Shown: positions 42,010 through 58,400 of the stretch, one piece after another
Layout of the letters: each line of letters begins with the position of its first letter
Numbering within the stretch: the first letter of the stretch is position 1
Assembly: GCA_000149265.1 (NCBI GenBank)
Contig: CH003203.1
Span: 99,349 to 163,348 of the forward strand
Origin: Ciona savignyi
Lineage: Eukaryota > Chordata > Ascidiacea > Phlebobranchia > Cionidae
Direction: 5' to 3'
Length of the DNA: 64,000 nucleotides
Notes under the pieces: generated by a model
Database searches by the model: none
What the model was told of the DNA's origin: nothing
Seen by the model: only the letters and a program-made list of their open reading frames with translations
Position numbers and translations under genes: made by a program

Positions 42010-42238
42010 GTCTTGTCTACACTGAGGCTAAGTGAGGTGTGCTTGGGCTTATATTTGTTTGTTTGTTTAATTACGTCCAAAAATTGACAAAGCCTGAAAT
42101 GGACATAAAAACATATATATTTGCACCAATTATGTTTTGGTGTTGTTTGTAACCTCGTTAAAGGTGTGACATTACTATACCGAATCGCATGAAAATTAAG
42201 CCCGAGCACACCGCACGCAGTCTCAGTGTAGACAGTAC
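42010..42238. mobile_element. Inverted-repeat miniature element (MITE)
   Basis: The first 40 or so bases (GTCTTGTCTACACTGAGGCT, then GTGTGCTTGGGCTTA) recur inverted at the far end (TAAGCCCGAGCACACC, then CTCAGTGTAGACAGTAC). About 230 bases with no coding capacity. Sequence at 18298-18370 looks like a lone diverged left end. Confidence 0.75.
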
Positions 42239-42682
42239 ACAAGTGTCTTAATAAATTTGCTGCAAATAGCTACTGCAATTGCATATTGTACAAGGAACAC
42301 ATGATTCAGAGGAACAGAACTAAGGAAGTCCTGACACATAATTCCTCACCAGTATATCGACAAGGAACAATTAAGGTGATTGTCACCCTAACCCAAAGTG
42401 AACTATTTGGAGAATAAAGATATTAAATTATCGAGAAATTATTGTGAAAAATAAAAGAAAAGAAGAAACGACGAATTAAAGAAGTTGTAGTTGGATAATG
42501 CCAAGGTGGTTGATGAATGATATTAGTGTGGAGTCGACCACATGTGATTGTGTAATGACTTGATGGTCAACATGAACAATAGAAACCTCATGTTAGCTGG
42601 TGATGATCGTAGAAGCTTCTGTAGCTTGTAATGATGGAACTTTCGGTTTGTTTCTTTAACAAATTTGATTGGATTAGTTAAT

Positions 42683-42745
42683 AAAAGAGTACAAAGTAGT
42701 ATAAAGTACAGTATAAAGTACACAGTATAAAACAGTATAAAGGAG
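42683..42745. repeat. Simple repeat AGTATAAAGTACA-like
   Basis: Short imperfect units of AGTATAAAGTAC are repeated several times. Confidence 0.6.
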
Positions 42746-42968
42746 CACACGAGCAATCTTTAGATCACCTCGTACCCACTGTTGAATTACTGAAGCTATT
42801 GTAGTAGGTTATGTATGATTCTTCAATTCAATAGAACCCATCATTCATGGGTTCAGGTGATGTCTATTAAGCGCCTTGTCACAACCGACTAGCTAGTTAC
42901 AAGTTTAAAAACTGCAACCCTTTGGTTAAAAGGCACCCATCTAGCCCACCAAACTATTTGGTCGTACA
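42745..42968 (-). repeat. Main SINE family copy
   Basis: Shows AGATCACCTCGTACCCACTG, CATGGGTTCAGGTGATGTC and GCAACCCTTTGGTTAAAAGG. Confidence 0.8.
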
Positions 42969-43318
42969 AAAAGATATTCGAAATAACCATGTATATCAGG
43001 GAGACGTAGTAGTCATGTAATACCTGCACATCAATACCATACATTCTAAAATCAAGGAAGTCATAAAACTAATCCATATTGTAGACACTTCAAAATACAT
43101 TCAAAGGCATTAACATATCTATTAACTTGTTGTTTTGCCAGGGGTGCAATTTTTAATCATTAGGTAACATGTGCATATTGGCATAGTTATAATGTTAGGT
43201 AGATACCAATCCAACTACAATTGTATGAGAATACACCACACTAACACCATGAAAGCTTTAATATGGCTGGAATCGGTACCGGTATATATCTTAACTATAT
43301 TTTTGTAAGACTTCCACC

Positions 43319-47876
<4,558 letters not shown>

Positions 47877-47999
47877 TATTACCTCATAATTACAACAAAC
47901 ATGGCTCAAGCGCTAGGGGTTAACCTGGGATGATATATTCATGTTTAACTCCATTAATGGGAATACATATTTACCGACATATCCGGCGCATCATACGAA

Positions 48000-48240
48000 C
48001 TTTCCAGTAGGGCGTCACCTTTCAATTGGAAGGTTGTAGAGGCGAATCTGGTCGCTAGCAAGTCGGTTGTGTCCTTGGTTATAGGCACTTTACGGACATT
48101 GCCTGAACCCAGCGGATTAATGAATTTTACCATATTGAAGTAACGTGTCTATCATACAAAATATACTGCAATAGTTCCGTTAAACCGATTCTATCCCTTT
48201 TAACGTTTAGTTTGCGCTTGTATATCCACAGGGATAAAAC
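48000..48240 (+). repeat. Main SINE family copy
   Basis: Shows CTGGTCGCTAGCAAGTCGGT and GCCTGAACCCAGCGGATTAA; the 3' half is diverged. Confidence 0.8.
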
Positions 48241-48602
48241 AGTAATATCCGAGTCTAAAACATCCCGTCCTATTTTTAAAAGTAACCAAAAGTACCACTG
48301 TACAATAACCTCTGAACGCACGATTGTTTGTAAATAAGACTTGAACTACAAATTTGACCGACTTACAGGGGCGTTTACGACACACCTTCGAATGGGTGTT
48401 GTTGTAAAAACGTGGCAATAAAATGTGTCATAAGTCAACAAACCATAGAGATACTAGAGTATAATTTAAGATGACACAACTTGTTTTGTCAAATACATGT
48501 CAAAATCTCGTGTTGCTGTAACATATTTTAAGAAGAAGTTACCCAGTAAAATTCAATTTTTGAAAAATGTTACCTAACACAATCTACAGTCTATACCAAC
48601 TA

Positions 48603-48840
48603 CCGATTAGATTGATGGGTTAGTGCCTCGATTTTCAATCGTACGGTTGTAGATTCAAAACTGGTCACTAGCTGGTCGGCTGTGTAATTGGGCAATGCAC
48701 TTAACCGACATTACTTGAACCCACCGGATTAATGGGTTTTACCAATTTAAAGGAACGTGTAAAATATACACAACACACTGCAATAGCTTCGGTAACCCGA
48801 CGGTGGTGTTTACTCTCGCGCGTTTTCACATTCATGGATT
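48603..48840 (+). repeat. Main SINE family copy
   Basis: Shows ACTGGTCACTAGCTGGTCGG, ATACACAACACACTGCAATA and CGGTAACCCGACGGTGG. Confidence 0.82.
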
Positions 48841-48989
48841 CAAACAACGACCCTATTTTATGGTTTCCTTTACTGGATGCGCTCAAATGTTGTTTTAGCG
48901 TTTTAATAAAAAAAATTTTCAACTTACAAAAATTTAATTTTTAAAAAAAATTACCAACACCAGGTGATTATGTTCGATATTTTACAGTC

Positions 48990-49095
48990 CGATTCTAATA
49001 ACATTATAACCACTGGTACTTATGATATATACAAAAAACGGTCCTAGTGACGACCTATCATAGGTTCGAAACTTGGTTCGGTTAAAAAATATAAA
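48990..49095 (+). repeat. Second tRNA-like SINE family, copy
   Basis: Shows ACGGTCCTAGTGACGACC and AGGTTCGAAACTTGGTTCGG, then an A-run. Confidence 0.65.
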
Positions 49096-49497
49096 AATAA
49101 CATCCACATACCAACTACGTTTAATTAAAATTAAAACACGATGAGCTTTTAATGAGGATGCGTGTTCATAGGTAGATATATATTTTTAAATTGACCACAA
49201 TTTCAGTGCAATACTGAATCAGACACGGCGTCACAAAAATACAACATAAATGTCATTAACCGCCGTCAGGTGAACGGCTACAACGATTTTTACATATAAT
49301 TAAATGTTTAATTTGCCGTTATATTGTCATTAACCCTTATACCCCCATCTAGTCTGCGTTGCTAATATCAAAGCATAGAAGTTATAGTTAATATCAAAAC
49401 ACGGCGAAAAACATAGGTTTGGATAACATATATTGAAGAACTTATACTTTTATCCAAGTGTGATTGAAAATAAAACGATAAAATAGAATTCGGTTGG

Positions 49498-52400
49498 TTA
49501 TTTGTCGTCTGGTTTCGACGATTTGCCGAGGATAATTCCATGTTTGTCGCGCATGTGGTATCTGAAACTCTGCTGGATGCCATATGCCTTGTTGCACACT
49601 TTGCATTCGAACGGTTTCTGATCAGAATGAAAGATTTTCGTGTGTCTCCGCATATTGCCCACCTGTTGTATGGAAGGTTAATTCAAATGGTGAGGTGACT
49701 TATTAAGAGGTTGATGTGAGGGTTAGGGAAGGTACTAGGGCAGGGGTCAGCAACCTGCGGCTCTTTCATCCTTCTGATGCGGCTCATATTAATTTTGTTT
49801 GCTACAGTAGCGAGGGCTTAATAAGTTTAATACCCAAACATTAGTGAAACAAACAGAAAAACACTTGCATCTTTATCTCACATACTGTTGTTTTCCTTTT
49901 ATTGCGAAAATATTATTAGTTTTGCGGCTGCCAATGATTTTTATTTTGTAAATTATCGGTTAAAATAACTGTTTAGGCCCAAAAGGTTGCAGATCCCTCG
50001 ACTAGAGGTTATTGGAGGACTGATGGGATTTAGGAGTAAACTGGGCATGAGGTTGTAAGGGTGGGTGACAAACTTAGGGTAATATTATCATAACATCAAT
50101 GAGTTCTACCAAATAAAAGGAATCTGAACCATGCACAACACATTGCAATAGCTCAGGTAACCCAACAGTGGGCGCGAGGTGATCTGCCGATTGCCCGTGT
50201 GTTAACCCCCTGCTTTTCCCATCCACGGGGATAAACATAAATATCCTATCATATGGGGTGGGTGATAGAACAAGGAATTACCTGTGAAAACCCCCGATGG
50301 CAGATGGGGCACTCGTACTTATTACATGCCCTCTTGTGGCGAGTATAAGCTTGTATCGATGGAAAGATATGTCCGCAGTGGTCACATCGGTGTAGCTTGG
50401 GGGCCACTGTAAGGAATGTTGATTTACATGTTGTACCCAAGAATGTTAATCACTTCGTAGTACCCATGAATGCTAATTAACATAATGTACCCATGATTGT
50501 TGAAAAGCATGTTGTACCCATGTACCCATCCACCCACCAAGCACCTACCTCGACTTGCGATTTGATGCAGATCGTGGGAAACCTTCCGTTGGGATGGGAA
50601 GGCAGGAAGAAGGACAGGAAGTCTCGATACAAACGCATCTCCTGTGGGAGGGTTATCACCTATGTTATCGGGATATTCATGCCATGAAGATGTGGACGTA
50701 ACAATATTGGAAATGTGATGCGAAACAATGTGCATAGTGATGCAATAAAATTACCTTGAAAGAAAGCAAACAATCATGGCCATTCTTTTAATGTAAGTTC
50801 ACCATTAATTACGTAGCAATTAAGATGATAATATTGGTGAAAAAACTAGCGCGGGCCACTTAGAACCTTCCCGAGGGCCACGGGTTGGACGCCCCTACAT
50901 GATCGTATCTATGATGGTAGAGGAAGTTTGTGTTACCTGAGTATGGTTTGTCCGCTCCCATCATAGAGCAAGTACTTGGACAATTCTGCAAAGAAATTCA
51001 TTGGGTTGTCGGGTATAAGATCTTTATGCAAGATACTGATGACATTTAAAATTAGGACATTAATGTTTCATTGATGGGTATAAGGAAAGCAGCATTATCA
51101 CACAATCATTAGATTACCTCACGCCTTAAGTTAGATAACCAGAGCTATTACTGTGTGTTGTTTGTGAAGCTTTATTTAATCATACTTTAACCCATTAATC
51201 CACTTGGTTTAGGAAATGTCTGTTAAGTGCGCTGCCCACTGACAACAACTAGCTAGCGACCAGTTCCGATATTTATACCCTTTGGTTGAAAGTCAACGCA
51301 CAAGCCCACCAAACTATTTGGAATATAACACATTTAAATATTAAACCCCTATGCCAGCCTTGACAAAGTGCTGAGCCTCTGGGCAGTGACGGTGTGAATC
51401 AAACTCACAACCATCGAGTTTGATATAAAAACCTACAACCCACCGTATCACTGGTGATGCTTTCAATGCATTGGATCGATGGAACATTCGGTTTCCCCAG
51501 GGAGGGATCACCTGCAAATATTTAATCAGATACGTCTTTGTGTGAGAGATGATTGCCTGTGGGTTAACCCCCTTGGTTTTCCCATTCACGAGGATAAACA
51601 TGAATATCCTATCCTAAACTTGTTTGCTTTACAAAAAAATTGCGGTTATTTCTAGGATTACAAGTTCTCCATATACCAGTCAAGTTTGGCTACCAGATGT
51701 CCTGTTTCGAACTACAAATATGGTTTACCCCATGATTTCCATTTTATTAAAATCTAAATTGCTGATTACTTCATTTTAATTTAAATTCAATGTATGACTT
51801 GACTTGTCATGCTGACTTGATTTTACCAATGACTTGACTGTACTGTGATCGTTAACCGTAGACAGGGCACATTGACTTTAAAACACTGTCAATTTAACTG
51901 TACTTATAATTAAAGAAGGGGCCGTATAAGATTTACCTGAATTGGTGACGGAGTTAAAGTAAGATTGACTGTCCAGCATGGGGGAATCCCCAAGACTTAT
52001 TGCTTCATCCCTGGAAAGGTAGGTTTTAATTCCATGTACCACATACCAGGGGAAATACTATCTGATTATATCTCATACCAAGTGTATAACGTTTGTTTCT
52101 GCAAGCGCAAACTAATGGGTTCCAGAGTTACCAATCCAAACTTAATATTCATGTTTCTGAATAAAGTATATCAGTTGATATACTACAAACAATATACACA
52201 AAGAAAAAACAAATCAGGTGAATTTTTCCTATTTAGTTTCAAGATATCGAAACAAAGAAGATCGACTACAAAAATCGATTTCTTCAAAAATGGTTCACGG
52301 TGGATATAATATATTGTGAAGATAACTGGTTCTACCCAATTATTTGGAGACATGATGGGCAAAACAGAGTAAAATCAAAAACCCATAAATACCTGCTTGG

Positions 52401-55400
52401 TGTGAATGGGGATGGATTGATTGGGACCAGACGATTCTGATCGGTTGGGTAGGTTGATGTCACATCCGTGGTGCTTGGAGGGGTGGTGGGGGGGAAGTCT
52501 GGTTTGTTGTGGACCGACTTCATGTGGTATTGTAGGGATTGTCGGATGGCGTATCTGTGGACAAGCTTGTTTGGGTCAAGTGGAAAATATACACTAGTGA
52601 CTAGACTTACTAGAGTATATTCATACAGAAGTGGTGAGTGCAATTCTATATACATTCACCAGTGACTAAATCTGGGCGTAATTGATCAAAGTTGTATTAC
52701 AAAATTTTAATGACTTGTAAACGTAACGCAATTCCGACGTCCATTATTACGAAACTAAATGCAATTTCGTAATTATGCCAAGCTCTACCAGTGACAATCA
52801 CAGAGATATTGTTTTAATTTGTTTAAAGTTTTATAAATATATATTTTCGACAAAAAATAAAATCATATTTTCAATGACAGTGATTTCTTCCATAAAATGC
52901 ACTTTAAATAGGAATGTTTAAATGGCAATAACTATGTAATTAGTTAAGTAAATCTGGTCCTGCTCTGGCACTAATGTTACTGTATAGATTATTGTGTCAA
53001 ACCAACTTCCCAATCAATTATTCATGACCATTTAACATTTTCCACAGGGTTACTTTGAGGATTAAATTAACCAGGGTTAAACAAATCAGTGGAATGAATT
53101 TGATCTGTAGATCTATCTACTTAATGTGGAATTGGTTTGTATTTTTGTGTAACCACTATCAATATCAAAAACTGAGTTAATTTGAAAGAAGTTAGTTGGG
53201 TTCGAAACCCCAGAACTAACCTCCTTCCACAATGTGAACATTTGAATCGTTTATCTGTTGTGTGTTTGATCAGGATGTGCCGCTTGAGGTTGTTTTTGTT
53301 GTTGAAGAATCGACCACAATCGGGGCAACCATGGACTTTTGTGTTCTTCTTTGCTAGTGCGCTGGAAATAATTACCAAATATGGTGAATATCGATCAACT
53401 GGAGCTAAGATTTAATATCAATGAACTAGATCTAAGCCCTGCTAACCATTTCAATCATAGCGATCACAGAATGCATAGCATTTGTATAATCAGCAACACG
53501 AGACCAATTATATGCTAGTTTTATATGGTAAGGTGGGATATATAACATGGTGGTAGCAAGAATAACCTGCCATGGGCAGCATTTGAACCCGTGATCTCAG
53601 ACATTAGTACTGGATATGCTAGCTTTACATGGTAAGGTGGGATATATAGAATGATGGTAGTAGAAAAACCTTTCAGAACTGATATAATAAGCTAATACTA
53701 AATAAGCCTTGTTAGCCATGTTAAGTAACAACTGTAGATGAATGCTGACTGTTCCACATATATTGGTTGTGTAGCTTGGTAGCTTGGTGGGTTAGTGTGT
53801 TGCCTTTCAACCAAAAAGGATCAAAACTGATTGTCAGCTAGTCGGTTGTGTCCTTGGGCAAGGCACTTAACTGACATTGCCTGAACCCAGTGGATTAATG
53901 GGTTCTACCAAATTGAAGGAACATATGAATCATACACAAAACCCTGCAAGAGCTAAGTGGGAAAATCATCTACAAATTAATACAGAATCATAGAATTCAA
54001 TTATAACTTAAATAGCTGTTTAATAAATAAAATAAACATACAGTTAAGGGGTTAAATGTAAACAAATTTAAAATGAAATCTCGGTTCGAATACCTTGCTT
54101 TATCCTCCTCCATAAGTTTATGTTCGGCGTAATAATGTTGCAATGCATCGTTCACATTGGTGAAGTATTTCAAGCATTCCTTACATGTGTACACCGATGG
54201 CTATGGAGGTGGTGTTGAGTGGAATACATACGACGGATTAGTTTGTGGTTTAGTGCGTCGCCTTTCAGCCGAAGGGTTGCAGGTTCGAAACTGGTTGCTA
54301 GCTAGTTAGTTGTGTCCTTGGGCAAGTTACTTAACGGACATTTCCTGAACCCAGCGGATTATTGGATGTTACCGCACCACTGCAGTAATTTTGGTTCATT
54401 GATTTTGATTACATTTTATTTCTATGATTTGCCCTTGGTGATTTCACATTTTTAAGTTGAATAAGCCTAGTCGTTTCGAGTTTGGCTGCGAAGAAGCAGC
54501 AGTTTCTATTGAATAATACTTGTGTTTTGATACATTTTGGTTTGGTATTTTTGTTCAAGTTATTAATGGTGTTTTAATTTAATGTTAAGGCATTATTTTG
54601 TTATAGTTTTTCAATTTTTACTTTTTATAGCGACTTACTCTCAATTAAGTTTTTTTTTAGTTACCACTTTTAAACCAAGTAAAGAAATTGAAAACAGCGC
54701 AGCAACTTTATTGCGTGGCCATAACACTGGGTATTACTAAATTAAAGGAACATGTAATTCATATTCAACACACTGCAGTAGATCCGGTAAACCCGACGGT
54801 GGGCACAAGGTGATCTGATGATTGCCCATGTGTTAACCTCCCTGGTTTTCCCATTCACGGGGATAAACATGACTATCCTATACATGGGGTGGGGATGGGG
54901 GTACCTGGTTAATGTTGGAAACTTTCCCCAAATCCATTTTCATCTTCTTTGCAAGCTTGGGTGAGATGGAGTAAACTGATTGAACCTGGGGGAAGTAAAT
55001 ATTAAATACAAAGTCCCCGAAATGACCACTTATGCATGAACTAATGCTTAACTCATCCAATGGTTTCCAACCTAATGGCGGTTAAAGAGATAGATAGTTT
55101 GTGGCACACTGACAACCTAGATCCTTTTTCCAATGTGTTTTTAATACCGAAGTGATAACACATTCATGCGTTAAAACACAAAATAAATTGCTTGAATGCA
55201 GAACTGCACATTAAGGTTCATGCTATCACTCAACAAGCCGGGATAAATAGTAAAATAGAAACACAATATGTGCGAAAGGTTGATGTTGCCACGTGGACAC
55301 TCCAACTCTGGATAATGAGAAGAACAAACATGACTCATCACCTGTAGTGACTCGGAGGTTTTTGACGCAGTTGTTGTGGTGTGGACGGGATCGGGAAAGG

Positions 55401-58400
55401 TGGGGGGGAGCAACACGCTGTGGGTGATGGGGGGTTGTAAATAATCTATAACTACTTGAAAATGGCTGCAATTAAACCCGTTAAATAGTGGGTTATCAGG
55501 TAATGGCTAATGGGGGTTATCAGGGCCAAAAATACATCAAATTTCGGACCATTAAGAATTCACCCGCGTGTGAAAGCTCACGCGAGTAACAGCAGTAAAC
55601 ATGGCTCGCAACTGTGGTTCGAGGATAATAAAACTTAGGTTATACTCCAGTTGAATAGAAACTGGTTGCGGTAAATGTTAATCTGTTTTTTATATGCAAG
55701 AGTAAATTCTTACTCGCACGGTGTGCTTCACACAAGTATGACTTGTGTTACTAGCGTGGATTTTTGGCCCTGGTTATACTAGTGACCAAGCCCTAAAAAT
55801 TCATTGTATACTGGTGCAACCATGGTTGGAAACTTATCATTAATGAAACAAACGTAAATAATGTGGTATAAATAACTGAACCTACACAATCATGAGTAAA
55901 AATGGTAATATTCGTAAAATGGTATGTTAATGCATTATGCCAATTCGATACAATGAGCCATGCGATTATCTAACAATAGGGATAAACATTTAATAAAACA
56001 TACAGACACGGCTGTAAAACCAAAATAACGAAACAAAGAATCCACCTGTCCGGAGTGAAGTCATCAACCACAAGCGTCGTTTCGTTGCTGAATATCGTGT
56101 CGGGGCTCGACTCGAACATCAGGGGGGTGAAGTCCGATGTGCTCGAGATCATCCTCCCTCCACCACTAGGTGTCGGTCTACGTGGGGTCTGACTCCCGAT
56201 ACGACCAAATATGGACGTGGGTGATATGGTACCTGGATTGAGTGGGTGGGTTGGTTATGGGCTGTGAATGTAGGTTTGTGGATGGAGGTCATAAGAATAA
56301 TAAGAAGTGCTGGATAAACATGGTAGCAGTGGTAGTAATGCAAAAAAATGCAAAATCGTCTTTTAAAATACATGTTTCAAACAAATTGTGTGTAAAATGA
56401 TGAATAGGCCATTTTTTAAGGTTAAAAAAGTAAAAGAAATTTGTTTTCAGCTTTAAATACTCTACCATGGCCACACCCACATTCTAAGAATAACAATTAT
56501 CGAGTTTGTATTGCCCATGTGGGAATGCAATTGTGGTTGATCCCTAAGTAATGAGTTGGACTCTCGTCAGATATGGCCTTAAATGGTAACACATATCACA
56601 ATATCAAGTACGTATGGGTTGTATTTCACTCACTTATATTATCCACACTACACGCAGGTTCATGGCTGTCAGGTGTGGGAGGGTATCGGAACGAATCGAT
56701 CTTCTTTAGGTCACTGGCCCTGTCTCTCTGCTGAGTGTTACGGTTGATTTGCGCTGGCTTAGTCTAAACAAGGTGCAATAGTGGTGCGTATGCTAATATG
56801 ATGTGGCTGGATGTTATGCAAAGAGTTTAAGACACTTTAATGTAAAAAGGACCAAGAATGTAGGCCATGGAAGGCCTGTTACATTAACTTATACCATAAG
56901 GTTCGATTTAATTGAAGAAGATCTAAACCCTTTAAGACACTTTGTTCATAATACATATTATTTCATATAATCAGTAACAGACGTTAACTTAAGTACCAGA
57001 TATGCTAGCTTTTTATAGTAAGTACATAGCATGAATAAACTGCCATGGATTCGAACCCATAACTTTAGATCAGATGGCGGAACATTGGGCGTGCATAGCC
57101 TAAGGTCATGGGTTCAAATCTCATACTTGGCGGTTTTTCCTTCTGCCAACACGCTGTACAATAATATTACAATCCAGTATAAGATGTGGTGAACAAAATA
57201 CCAATGTTGTCGATTCTTGTAGGTAGCAGCTGGGTAGCGGGGTGCGGTGGGTGTGGGGGGTGTGACGGGGCGTCGTCATCCTCTGACTTCAAATCCACGA
57301 ACAACACGCTCTGAGTGTGGGAGGGATGGGTGGATGTGGAATGGGGAACCATGGGGCCGTGCACACCGTGGATACTCGGGAGAGCTATGTTATCTCTCAT
57401 CACTCGTTCGCATGCCTGAGGTGGGTTGGTTGTGTTTAATATTGCATGAATAGGTGTGGATTTCTAGGGTGGGGTGACATGTTTGTAATAAAATGTTAGA
57501 AGCATTATAAAAAATACACTATCAGCCCACTTTATTACATAAGTTCAAGATTTAAATATAAGAAGGACAAATCTTTGTCATGTTATTTTGACAAACAATA
57601 TATTTGTGAAAGCAGGGAATTCAATTTTGCTAAAAACAATTAATGAGTAACTAAGTTTTGCTTTGGTACTTCATATTCATTTACTTGTTGTTCTGCCAGG
57701 GGGGGGCAAAAGTAAATCATTCGGTAAAATATGAATGTTGGTAGAATTATAATCTTTGATTGTTATTTTAAATGATTATTTTTGTGTAATTTTAAGCCAA
57801 ATTTTAGTTCACACAAGGGATGGCTAGGTTGTAATTTGGGAGAAGTGGGTAAAGTTTGCCTTTGGCTCTGGCACCCATTAGTTTACGCCTATATCTAAAT
57901 GTACTAAAAAGTGGTTTTAAAAGTGTTTAAAACAAGTTTGACACCCTCTAGTAGTAAACTTGTCATTTAGCAAGGCTAAAATTTAATTATAATGTTATAA
58001 TTTTCAACCTAATGTTTAAACCATTATATGTTCAAGCAATTTTAAGTTATGTAAGGAATGTCAGAGTTGCATTTTGCACCCCTGACACCCCTAAGTTTAC
58101 GCCCATACATATAATAATAAATGCACCTGCACAATCGAATCTATCTGAAGCTTCTGACCCGTCTTGGCCACATCTCGAACATTCTCGGCGAAAAGATGGA
58201 GTTTGGAAGTGTAGAGGAAATGAAGGATTGGTATGAATGTGTTGAGCGATATGGAGGAAAGATGGATGGTGGTCACATTGCACACCTGCATGTGTAGATG
58301 GAAGAATATTATGTAATATTCCACATACAAGTATGTGCATGTAGCTCAACTAAGTAAAAGGTTGCGTGTTCAAAACCAACTTGCTAGCAGTGTGTATTAT

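Larger units (their letters stand above)
34888..43318. other. Intergenic stretch between PLK and KLF15-like gene
   Basis: About 8.4 kb without a supported gene. The first 1 kb (34888-35900) is the 5' flank of PLK and probably holds its promoter and 5' UTR; it is richer in CG dinucleotides than its surroundings, but I see no clear TATA box. Beyond it lie SINEs of two families, the solo LTR at 40664-40935, a hairpin repeat at 38524 and an inverted-repeat element at 42010-42238. Confidence 0.65.
47877..49497. other. Intergenic stretch between KLF15-like and BTB zinc-finger genes
   Basis: 1.6 kb. It holds two main-family SINEs and one copy of the second family, and no other gene. It must include the KLF15-like promoter (right of 47876) and the 3' UTR of the BTB gene (left of 49498). 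Confidence 0.65.
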
